From Fimbriimonadaceae bacterium (GTDB lineage Bacteria > Armatimonadota > Fimbriimonadia > Fimbriimonadales > Fimbriimonadaceae), in the NCBI GenBank assembly GCA_023957775.1, contig JAMLGR010000004.1, forward strand, positions 62,001-126,000: a stretch of 64,000 nucleotides of DNA. Direction: 5' to 3'. Positions within the stretch are counted from its first letter, which is position 1; the number at the start of each line of letters is the position of its first letter. The translations under genes and the position numbers were made by a program. Below, one piece after another: positions 27,978 to 34,486 of the stretch. Under the pieces are notes generated by a model that saw only the letters and a list, made by a program, of their open reading frames with translations, had not been told where the DNA came from and searched no databases.

Positions 27978-28577
27978 GTGTTCGCTACGTTCGAAGGGCC
28001 GGAGGGGGCGGGTAAGAGCACGGCGATCCGCGCCGTGGCCGCGCACCTGGAGGCCGAGGGGTGCGAGGTGGTGGTTACCCGCGAGCCGGGCGGAGGTTCC
28101 ATCGGGCCCGCGATCCGCGAGATTCTCCTCCACGGGCCGTCGCTTCAGCCCTCGACCGAGGTGTTTCTGTTTCTGGCCGACCGCGCCCAGCACTCCGTCG
28201 AGGTGATCCGGCCCTCGCTGGACGCAGGCAAGGTCGTGCTGTGCGACCGGTTTGCGGATTCGACGGTGGTGTACCAGGGACATGCGCGCGGTTTCGATGT
28301 GGAACGCCTGCGCGCGTGGAACGACCTCGCCACCGGCGGACTGCGCCCGGACATCACCCTCTTGTTCGATCTCGAACCGGAAGTGGGTCTGGCGCGGCTC
28401 GCGAACAAGGACCGAATGGATGCCGAACCGCTCGCGTTCCACCGCCGGGTGCGCGCGGGTTTCCTCGCCGAAGCCGAGCGCGATCCCGATCGTTGGGTCG
28501 TCCTCGATGCGTCTCAGGACCAGGAGTCGCTCGCACGCGCGGCGGTCCTCGCCATCGATGCGCGCCTCAAGAAGTGA
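27978..28577 (+). CDS. tmk: Thymidylate kinase
   Basis: 199 residues. P-loop FEGPEGAGKSTAI, the DR motif in VLCDRFADSTVVYQG, and TREPGGGSIG. It converts dTMP to dTDP. The GTG at 27978 gives a normal length and the P-loop at residue 5. The lid region (LANKDRMDAEPLAFHRRV) lacks the basic run of the E. coli type. Followed after 53 bp by the secreted thioredoxin-like gene. Confidence 0.95.
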   Translation: MFATFEGPEGAGKSTAIRAVAAHLEAEGCEVVVTREPGGGSIGPAIREILLHGPSLQPSTEVFLFLADRAQHSVEVIRPSLDAGKVVLCDRFADSTVVYQGHARGFDVERLRAWNDLATGGLRPDITLLFDLEPEVGLARLANKDRMDAEPLAFHRRVRAGFLAEAERDPDRWVVLDASQDQESLARAAVLAIDARLKK

Positions 28578-28630
28578 TGGATAATGGTCTCGCCCGGCCG
28601 AAAGGGACCCGATAGTTGTTACAGGTCGTT

Positions 28631-29728
28631 ATGCTCAGTTGCTTTTTCCTTCTCGCCGCCCAGCAGCAGGCGCCGGCCGCGCTGGATCGCTTCGCCCGCT
28701 ACGTCGCAGCGGCCCAATCGCTTGCCGTCGACATCAAGCTTTCCACCGCCTCCGTGGCCGACGGCGAGGGGACCTTCCAGTTCCAACGGCCCAATCGCGT
28801 CCTGTTCACGATGAAGTGGGCCGGCGCCGACTACAGTTTCTCCTCGACGGAACGAGGCATCGTCGAGATCGAGCGGTCGACTCGGCATTACGACGAGTTC
28901 GACGCAGTGGATCGCCTGATCGCTCCGCTGTCCCGGGTCTCGCCCGCGCCCGGGGTGGGCTTTCCCTCCGTCTTCGTGTACCAAGATCTGTCTCAGATGC
29001 TCCCCGACGGCGCCCGGTTCAAACAGATTGGCAAGGAGACGCTCAAGGGGGTCCAAGTCGATCACCTTGAGGCCATCTATCAGACGCAGCGGGGCATCGG
29101 ACACACCAACGTGTTCGTCGATGCGCAAGGGCGTCTGTTGAAGATGACCCAGTCGCTGGAGGGGATGGAAGGTCCGAGAGTGATGGCGTTCGAGTACTCG
29201 AACTACCGCGTCGACCACGCGCTTTCGCTTGAGAGCTACCTCACGAAGATTCCGCTCGGCTACGTCCCCTACGCGCTTCCCGCCGATGCCCGTTACTTCG
29301 ACGAGAACGACACCGTGGGACAACCGGTGCTGACCGGGTTGGACGGCCGGTCGTCGAAGCTCACCTACGGCGGAAAGGGCACGTTCATTCTCTTCACTTC
29401 AACCCACTGTCCGGCCAGCCAACGGGCCGCGAAGAGTCTGGCGGCGGTGCGCAAGCACGCGGAAGACCAGGGCTACAAGGTCGTCGAAATCAGCGCCGAA
29501 ACGCGCCGACAGGACGTGCGCGGCCTCTCGGGCGCGGCGGACGTTCGGTTCGACCCCACCGGAACCGTGTGGACGACCCTCGGCCTGCAAGGCACGCCCT
29601 CGCTCTCGCTCGTGGACGGGCAGGGCAAGCTCGTGCGCTACTGGTACGGGTTCGACCCCGAGAAGGCGAAGGCGTGGGAGCAGGACGTCGTCGACGGCCT
29701 GGACGGCAAAGAAGAAGAGAAGAACTAA
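28631..29728 (+). CDS. Secreted LolA/DUF2092-like plus thioredoxin-like protein
   Basis: 365 residues. A short signal peptide (MLSCFFLLAAQQQ) precedes an N-terminal region reminiscent of periplasmic lipoprotein-carrier folds (FARYVAAAQSLAVDIKLS, FQFQRPNRVLFTMKW, NVFVDAQGRLLKMTQSL). The C-terminal half (from about residue 225) is TlpA/AhpC-like: GKGTFILFTSTHCPASQRAAKSL, cis-Pro region LQGTPSLSLVDGQGK. The active site reads CPAS rather than CxxC, so a simple dithiol cycle is not possible. The ATG at 28631 is preferred over TTG 28616. Probably acts outside the membrane; function unknown. Confidence 0.72.
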   Translation: MLSCFFLLAAQQQAPAALDRFARYVAAAQSLAVDIKLSTASVADGEGTFQFQRPNRVLFTMKWAGADYSFSSTERGIVEIERSTRHYDEFDAVDRLIAPLSRVSPAPGVGFPSVFVYQDLSQMLPDGARFKQIGKETLKGVQVDHLEAIYQTQRGIGHTNVFVDAQGRLLKMTQSLEGMEGPRVMAFEYSNYRVDHALSLESYLTKIPLGYVPYALPADARYFDENDTVGQPVLTGLDGRSSKLTYGGKGTFILFTSTHCPASQRAAKSLAAVRKHAEDQGYKVVEISAETRRQDVRGLSGAADVRFDPTGTVWTTLGLQGTPSLSLVDGQGKLVRYWYGFDPEKAKAWEQDVVDGLDGKEEEKN

Positions 29729-29734
29729 CCGCCC

Positions 29735-29769
29735 CACGACAAGCGATCAACGACGAACGACAAACGACC
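29735..29769. repeat. ACGACAA-type heptamer array
   Basis: Units ATCAACG, ACGAACG and ACAAACG fill the 43 bp between the thioredoxin-like gene and prfA. Same family as 30868-30893, 44137-44160 and 60003-60085. Confidence 0.75.
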
Positions 29770-29771
29770 TG

Positions 29772-30839
29772 TCACGCCGCGCTTTCGCTGGCGGCCAGCT
29801 TTCGGGCCTGTTCTTCTTCGATCAGCGAGTCCAGCATCTCCTGGATGTCGCCGTCCATGAACGTGATCGTGTTGTGCACGGACATGCCGATGCGGTGGTC
29901 CGTGATGCGGCTCTGCGGGAAGTTGTACGTGCGGATCTTCTCGGAGCGGTCCCCGGTGCCAACCTGGCCCTTGCGTTCTGCGGCACGCTCATTGTGTAGC
30001 TTTTGCTGCTCAGCCTCATACAATTTCGCGCGAAGAACGGCCATCGCTTTGAGTTTGTTCTGCGTTTGGCTGCGTTCGTCCTGACACGTCACCACGATGC
30101 CCGACGGCTTGTGGATGATCCGGATGGCCGTCTCGTTCTTCTGCATGTGCTGGCCGCCCGCCGAGCTGGAGCAGAAAGTGGAGATCTCCAAGTCGTCCTG
30201 TTTGATCTCCACGTCCACCTCCTCGACTTCCGGCAACACGGCGACGGTCACGGTCGAGGTGTGGATGCGGCCGCTCGACTCGGTGGCGGGGACGCGCTGC
30301 ACGCGATGGACGCCGCTCTCGTGCTTGAGTTGGCTGTAGGCGCCCTGCTGGTCGATCGTGAACACGACCTTGCTCAGGCCGCCGATGCCCATCTCCTGGT
30401 GCTCGAGGACCTCGTACTTCCATTTGCGGCGCTCGGCATAGCGCGTGTACATGCGGAACAGCTCCGCCGCGAAGAGCGCGGCCTCGTCGCCGCCCGCGGC
30501 TGGGCGGATCTCCACGATCACCGACTTGTCGTCGTTGGGATCCTTGGGGATCAGCATCTTCTTGAGCGTGGCTTCCAGCGCGTCGATGCGACCCTGAAGC
30601 GTTTCGACCTCAAGCGCGGCCATCTCCTTCATCTCGGGGTCGTCGAGCATCTCGGTCGCCCCCGCCAGCTCCGCCTTGACGGAGTCGTACTCGCGAATGG
30701 CGGTGACGATCGGCTCAAGTTCCGCGCGGGCCTTTCCAAGACGCTGCATCTCCGCGATATCGTTGACGACCGAGGGGTCGTTGTACGCCGCCTCGATCTC
30801 CTCGAACTTCTTCTCGATCTCGCGCAGTTTGTCGGTCAT
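29772..30839 (-). CDS. prfA: Peptide chain release factor 1
   Basis: 355 residues. The GGQ motif occurs in SSAGGQHMQKNETAIRIIH, and the RF1 codon-recognition region in GSGRIHTSTVTVAVLP-like sequence with the upstream HRVQRVPATESSGRI. It releases peptides at UAA and UAG, so it does not compete with UGA decoding as Sec in selD. No RF2-type frameshift signal. The ATG at 30839 starts MTDKLREIEKKFEEIE. Monocistronic, bracketed by repeat arrays of the same family. Confidence 0.97.
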   Translation of the reverse strand: MTDKLREIEKKFEEIEAAYNDPSVVNDIAEMQRLGKARAELEPIVTAIREYDSVKAELAGATEMLDDPEMKEMAALEVETLQGRIDALEATLKKMLIPKDPNDDKSVIVEIRPAAGGDEAALFAAELFRMYTRYAERRKWKYEVLEHQEMGIGGLSKVVFTIDQQGAYSQLKHESGVHRVQRVPATESSGRIHTSTVTVAVLPEVEEVDVEIKQDDLEISTFCSSSAGGQHMQKNETAIRIIHKPSGIVVTCQDERSQTQNKLKAMAVLRAKLYEAEQQKLHNERAAERKGQVGTGDRSEKIRTYNFPQSRITDHRIGMSVHNTITFMDGDIQEMLDSLIEEEQARKLAASESAA

Positions 30840-30867
30840 TCCTAGGGTGATGGTACCTGCGGGTCGA

Positions 30868-30893
30868 CTGTCGCTATCGTTGGTCGTTTGTCG
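30868..30893. repeat. TCGTTTGTC-type repeat before prfA
   Basis: Two to three imperfect heptamers (CTATCGT, TGGTCGT, TTGTCGC), reverse complement of the family at 29735-29769, so the prfA gene lies between two inverted copies. Confidence 0.55.
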
Positions 30894-30897
30894 CCGC

Positions 30898-30932
30898 TGG
30901 GAGTGGCCCGCCGTGATCGCCGGATTCACGGG
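30898..30932 (+). repeat. Copy of the riboswitch 5' arm
   Basis: TGGGAGTGGCCCGCCG, an 11-nt spacer and TTCACGGG occur here exactly as at 31837-31871, where they form the 5' arm of the cobalamin riboswitch. The copy overlaps the last codons of the esterase gene on the opposite strand and lacks the conserved core. Confidence 0.7.
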
Positions 30933-31795
30933 TGTTCGCCGATCGAATCGAGGAATGCTTGGATCTCGTTGGTGAAGCGCGGCCCGGCGGTTTCGACAAC
31001 GTCGTTGTGGTGGGCGCCTCCGACCCCGAAGAAGCGCTTGGGCTGTGGTGCCGATTGGAACACCCGTTGCCCGAACTCGTAGGGCACCAGGTCGTCGTCG
31101 GTGCCGTGGATCACGAGGAGCGGCGACTGAAAGCGCGGGGCTTTGCGGAGAGTGTCGAAACGGTGGCTCAGGGCCCATCCCATCGGAATCGGCACGATGA
31201 GCCGGGCCATGTCGGGGATGTTGGTAAAGGGCGACTCGAGGATGATCGCGGCCGCCTTGTGGCGGACGGCCATCTCTGCCACGACGGCGGTGCCGAGCGA
31301 TTCGCCGAACAGAACCACGCGCTGCGAGGGAATCCCCTTCTCCTTGAGGAAGGCAAGGGCCGCCTCGGCGTCAAGGTACAGGCCGGACTCGCTGGGCGAG
31401 CCTTCGGACCGCCCATAGCCCCGGTAGTCGAAGAGGAGCACGTTCATCCCGAGTTTCCGCAGCCCGATCGCGACGTCCCTCCGCGTGGTGATATTGCCCC
31501 CGTTGCCGTGCGCGAAGAGGAGCGTGAGCCTCGCATCCTTCGCAGGCATCCACCACGCGTGAAGTCGCACCCCGTCCGATGTCGTGAAGGTCACGTCCTG
31601 CGCGCCCGAAGGCAAGCCCCCGTTGCCGCCGGGGTACGGGGTGGGGAAGTAGATCAGCTTGGACTCGAACATCCTGACCAGGAGCAGGGTGAGGGCGGCG
31701 ACGGCCAAGACGGCCACCAAGACAAGCCTGGCCAAGCGGACAAGGAGCCGCCGGCGCGGCTTGCTCTCAGATGCGCCGGTCTTCGATTGCGACAC
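30926..31795 (-). CDS. Membrane-anchored alpha/beta hydrolase (BEM46-like)
   Basis: 289 residues with one N-terminal membrane helix (VRLARLVLVAVLAVAALTLLLV) and an alpha/beta-hydrolase domain. The nucleophile Ser is in VVLFGESLGTAVV, the Asp in VIHGTDDDLVPY and the His in GGAHHNDV; the oxyanion segment is LLFAHGNGGNITTR. It resembles BEM46/YqkD/ABHD13 hydrolases, for which physiological substrates are unknown. The GTG at 31795 lies 5 nt after a -10-like TAGAAT. It sits between two direct repeats (30898-30932 and 31837-31871). Confidence 0.88.
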   Translation of the reverse strand: MSQSKTGASESKPRRRLLVRLARLVLVAVLAVAALTLLLVRMFESKLIYFPTPYPGGNGGLPSGAQDVTFTTSDGVRLHAWWMPAKDARLTLLFAHGNGGNITTRRDVAIGLRKLGMNVLLFDYRGYGRSEGSPSESGLYLDAEAALAFLKEKGIPSQRVVLFGESLGTAVVAEMAVRHKAAAIILESPFTNIPDMARLIVPIPMGWALSHRFDTLRKAPRFQSPLLVIHGTDDDLVPYEFGQRVFQSAPQPKRFFGVGGAHHNDVVETAGPRFTNEIQAFLDSIGEHP

Positions 31796-31800
31796 AGCCC

Positions 31801-31806
31801 ATTCTA
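31801..31806 (-). promoter_or_regulatory. -10-like TAGAAT before the hydrolase
   Basis: Minus-strand TAGAAT lies 5 nt before the GTG start, with no ribosome binding site. Candidate leaderless promoter. Confidence 0.5.
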
Positions 31807-31836
31807 GGGCAATTCCAGGGGTATTCTCTCGGCACC

Positions 31837-31951
31837 TGGGAGTGGCCCGCCGAGTATGGGGGCTTCACGGGGGAAGTCCGGTGAGAATCCGGCGCTGTGC
31901 CGCAACGGTGATGGCGACTCGATCGCCCTAGTCCGAATGCCCGCATTCCCA
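31837..31951 (+). ncRNA. Cobalamin riboswitch aptamer
   Basis: The conserved core of the cobalamin riboswitch (RF00174-like) is present: GGGAAGTCCGGTGAGAATCC, then GGCGCTGTGCCGCAACGGTGA, and the 3' element AGTCCGAATGCCCGC. A closing P1 helix forms between TGGGAGTG (31837-31844) and CATTCCCA (31944-31951), 8 pairs with one GU. The peripheral arm between the core halves is short (ATGGCGACTCGATCGCC), so it is a compact type. It lies about 100 nt before the pseudopilin start, on the same strand. In other bacteria this RNA turns off B12 synthesis, uptake or B12-independent isozymes. Confidence 0.85.
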
Positions 31952-32048
31952 AGCAACGAGACGTCACCTACGAGCATGGGTGGGCCGAAGCCGGGCACAG
32001 CCCTCCTTCCCCTACTGAACTCGTCGAGGACCTCACCTGGAGGCATCG
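31952..32048 (+). promoter_or_regulatory. Leader between riboswitch and pseudopilin gene
   Basis: 97 nt presumably holding the expression platform. A good ribosome binding site TGGAGG lies 5 nt before the ATG. I see no clear terminator with T-run, so control at the ribosome binding site is more likely than premature termination. Confidence 0.5.
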
Positions 32049-32807
32049 ATGAAGCAACGAGCATTCACACTGATCGAGCTGCTGGTCGTGATCGCGATCA
32101 TCGCGATTCTGGCGGCCATTCTCTTCCCGGTCTTCGCGCGCGCCAAAGAGGCCGCCAAGAAGATCTCCTGCCTGTCGAACGCGCGCCAGATCGGCACGGC
32201 GTGGCTGATGTATGGAGGCGACTACGACGACACCCTCATGCGGGTGCGCATTGAAGCCCCGGACCGCGATGTGTACTGGTGGGGCAGTTGGGACGGAACG
32301 ACCCTCCGCACCGAGGAGGGGCTGCTCTTTCCCTACAGCAAGTCCGACGGCATCCAGGCGTGCCCGTCGTTCGACAAGGGGCTGATCGGCAACCTGGGGC
32401 GGACGGGTTACGGCTACAACTACGCGTACCTCAGCCCGTCCACGTTCGAGCCGCCCAACTGGATCGAGACGCCGGTTCCCGTGAACTACGGGCAGGTCGG
32501 GAAGCCTGCCGAGACCGTCGTGTTCGGCGACGGGGCCCGGCTGAACAACTGGTCGGGGCCGACGGCGTTCCTGGAGGGGAACACCTACCTCGAGCCGCCG
32601 TCGAGCGAGTACCCGACCTTTCACGCCAGGCACAACGGCCTCGGCAACGCGCTCTGGTGCGACGGCCACGCCAAGGCGGTCGCGCCGAAGTGGCGCGTGG
32701 GCGCATTCGGCTACGGCAACCACGGCGAGGATTTCACCGCGGTGCAGCTTGGCGAGTTGGACCTGGATGGGGATTTCACCACGGACGAGTGGTTCGATCT
32801 CCTCTGA
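32049..32807 (+). CDS. Prepilin-type N-terminal cleavage/methylation protein (DUF1559-like pseudopilin)
   Basis: 252 residues. Type IV prepilin signal: [21 protein letters not shown], with cleavage expected before Phe and Glu at +5. Behind it comes [36 protein letters not shown], typical of the DUF1559 group, and near the C-terminus an H-x9-DG motif ([12 protein letters not shown]). Such pseudopilins are multiplied in Planctomycetes and Armatimonadota. It is preceded by a cobalamin riboswitch, which is unexpected for this family. No pilus assembly genes are nearby. Single gene, convergent with the O-methyltransferase. Confidence 0.92.
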   Translation: MKQRAFTLIELLVVIAIIAILAAILFPVFARAKEAAKKISCLSNARQIGTAWLMYGGDYDDTLMRVRIEAPDRDVYWWGSWDGTTLRTEEGLLFPYSKSDGIQACPSFDKGLIGNLGRTGYGYNYAYLSPSTFEPPNWIETPVPVNYGQVGKPAETVVFGDGARLNNWSGPTAFLEGNTYLEPPSSEYPTFHARHNGLGNALWCDGHAKAVAPKWRVGAFGYGNHGEDFTAVQLGELDLDGDFTTDEWFDLL

Positions 32808-32810
32808 GTC

Positions 32811-33446
32811 CTACACCTTCATCGCCACGAGCACCCCGTCCCGGATGGGCACCAGGGTGGCGATCCACGAGGGGTCCCGCGTCACCGCGCGGGTGAACTC
32901 GCGGATCGCCTCGGTGTCCGCGGCGAGGTCGTTCGCGTCGAAGATCGCTCCGTGCCAGAGCAGGTTGTCCACGATCATCACCCCTCCGGGACGCAGCTTC
33001 TCCTTGATGACCGGGAGCGAGGCGGGATAGCCGCTCTTGTCGATGTCGTTGAAGATGAGATCGAACGGGCCCTCGCTTTCCCGGAGGGCTTGCACTGCCT
33101 CGCCGACGGTGTAGCGGATGATCGGGTCGAAACCCATTGCGCCCAGGTGATGGCGCGCCATGTCGGAAAGGCCCTTGTCCCACACGACGTGGTGCACTTC
33201 TCCCCCACCGTTCTCTTGGACCGCCCGGGCGAACCACGAGGTCGAATAGCCGTAGCCCGAACCCAGCTCGAACACCGACCGCGCTCCGATCATGCGCGCG
33301 GCCTGGTAGCAGAGGTACCCGGCGGCCGGTCCGATGATCGGGAAGGAGTGTTCGTGGGCGTAGGCCTCCATTTCGCGCATCTGGGCGTTGCGTTCGGGAA
33401 CGAGCCCGTCGAGGTAGCCGCGCAGTTCGGGGTGCATGAGGTCCAT
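32811..33446 (-). CDS. SAM-dependent O-methyltransferase (class I, caffeoyl-CoA type)
   Basis: 211 residues resembling the Methyltransferase-3 family (PF01596): ARSVFELGSGYGYSTSWFARAV as motif I, FDLIFNDIDKSGYPASLPVIKEKLRPGG-type metal-binding region, VDNLLWHG near the C-terminal half. Substrate unknown; bacterial homologues methylate catechols or tRNA-like substrates (TrmR). The start at 33446 begins MDLMHPELRGYLDGL; the upstream open frame is a shadow. It is divergent from selD with only 44 bp between starts. Confidence 0.88.
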   Translation of the reverse strand: MDLMHPELRGYLDGLVPERNAQMREMEAYAHEHSFPIIGPAAGYLCYQAARMIGARSVFELGSGYGYSTSWFARAVQENGGGEVHHVVWDKGLSDMARHHLGAMGFDPIIRYTVGEAVQALRESEGPFDLIFNDIDKSGYPASLPVIKEKLRPGGVMIVDNLLWHGAIFDANDLAADTEAIREFTRAVTRDPSWIATLVPIRDGVLVAMKV

Positions 33447-33455
33447 GCCCGAACT

Positions 33456-33483
33456 TTGGCAGAAACACCCCCGCGAGTACACT
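33456..33483 (+). promoter_or_regulatory. Promoter of selD (TTGGCA / TACACT)
   Basis: TTGGCA (33456-33461) and TACACT (33478-33483) are 16 nt apart, a good -35/-10 match. The -10 ends 7 nt before the selD ATG, so the transcript should be leaderless or nearly so. Confidence 0.6.
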
Positions 33484-33490
33484 GCCAGCC

Positions 33491-34483
33491 ATGCGTTTGA
33501 CGCACCTTGTCGATTGCGCGGGTTGAGCGACGAAGCTGGGGCCATCCCAATTGGCGGAGGTTCTCCGCCAGCTTCCACCCTCGAGCCACCCCGACCTGCT
33601 CGTCGGATTCGAAACGTCCGACGACGCAGGCGTTTGGCGTTTGTCCGACACCCAGGCGCTGGTGCAGACGGTGGACTTCTTCACGCCCATCGTGGACGAC
33701 CCCTACGCGTACGGCGCGATCGCCGCGGCCAACTCGATGAGCGACGTGTACGCGATGGGGGGGCGGCCGATCACCGTGCTGAACATCTCGTGCTTCGACC
33801 CCGACGCGGCGCCCGCGGAAGTCTGGGCGGCGGTGATGCGGGGAGCCGCGGACAAGGTCGCCGAAGCCGGCGCGGTGGTGATCGGCGGACACAGCGTCAA
33901 GGACGCCGAACCGAAGTTCGGCATGTGTGTGACCGGTCTTGTGGACCCGGGGAAGATGTTCGCCAACACGGCGGCCCGCCCGGGAGATGCGATCTACCTC
34001 TCCAAGCCGTTGGGCACCGGCATTGTGGCGACCGCCGCCAAGTTCGACCAGTGCGAGGACGCGGAGCTGGCCGAAGCGATCGCCACGATGAGCGAGCTGA
34101 ACCGCGAGGCCTGCGAGAAGGGCCTCGAGGCGGGGGTGCGCTGCGCCACCGACGTCACGGGCTTCGGCTTGGCCGGCCACCTGTTCAACGTCGCGCGAGG
34201 CTCGGGAGCGACGCTGGTCATCGAGGCGGGAGCGCTTCCGGTGTTGTCGGGCGTGCAGCGGATGGTGGAGGCGAACCTCACCACCGGCGGGGCCGGGCGC
34301 AACGCCGAGTTTCTCGGCGAGGCCCTCCACGTGGATCCCGAGGTGCCCGATTGGCTGCGCCAGGTCGTGGTGGACCCGCAAACCAGCGGCGGGCTGGCGC
34401 TGTTCTCGGCCGTTCCGATCGAGGGTTGCCGCCGGATCGGAAGCGTCCGCCAGGGCCCTCCCGAAATCCACCTGGTGCCCTAG
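33491..34483 (+). CDS. selD: Selenide, water dikinase (selenophosphate synthetase), Sec-containing
   Basis: 330 residues if the UGA at 33524-33526 is read as selenocysteine (residue 12). The frame from the ATG at 33491 reads MRLTHLVDCAG-U-ATKLGP, which matches the C-x-x-U/C-x-x-K active site of SelD, then SQLAEVLRQLPP and the downstream SelD domains: DTQALVQTVDFFTPIVDDPYAYG-type ATP-binding region, SDVYAMGGRPITVLNI, GGHSVKDAEPKFG, DVTGFGLAGHL and DPQTSGGLAL. SelD makes selenophosphate from selenide and ATP for Sec-tRNA synthesis. ORF callers that stop at UGA would start at 33551 and lose the catalytic residue. A SECIS-like hairpin follows the UGA. selA, selB and selC are not in the window. 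The stop is 3 bp from that of the convergent gene. Confidence 0.93.
33532..33575 (+). promoter_or_regulatory. Bacterial SECIS-like hairpin in selD
   Basis: Downstream of the UGA an 8-bp hairpin TGGCGGAG-GTT-CTCCGCCA (33552-33570) forms, its loop starting with G about 33 nt after the UGA. A wider helix GAAGCTGG (33532-33539) / CCAGCTTC (33568-33575) can form in place of its lowest pairs. Apical G and distance agree with known bacterial SECIS rules. Confidence 0.75.
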
Positions 34484-34486
34484 CCA

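Noticed and set aside
29772-30839. Programmed frameshift in the release factor gene
   Set aside because: The gene is RF1 (prfA), with an uninterrupted frame; the frameshift is a feature of RF2.
33551-34483. SelD pseudogene lacking its N-terminus
   Set aside because: The N-terminus is intact when the UGA is read as selenocysteine; a promoter and a SECIS-like hairpin support it.
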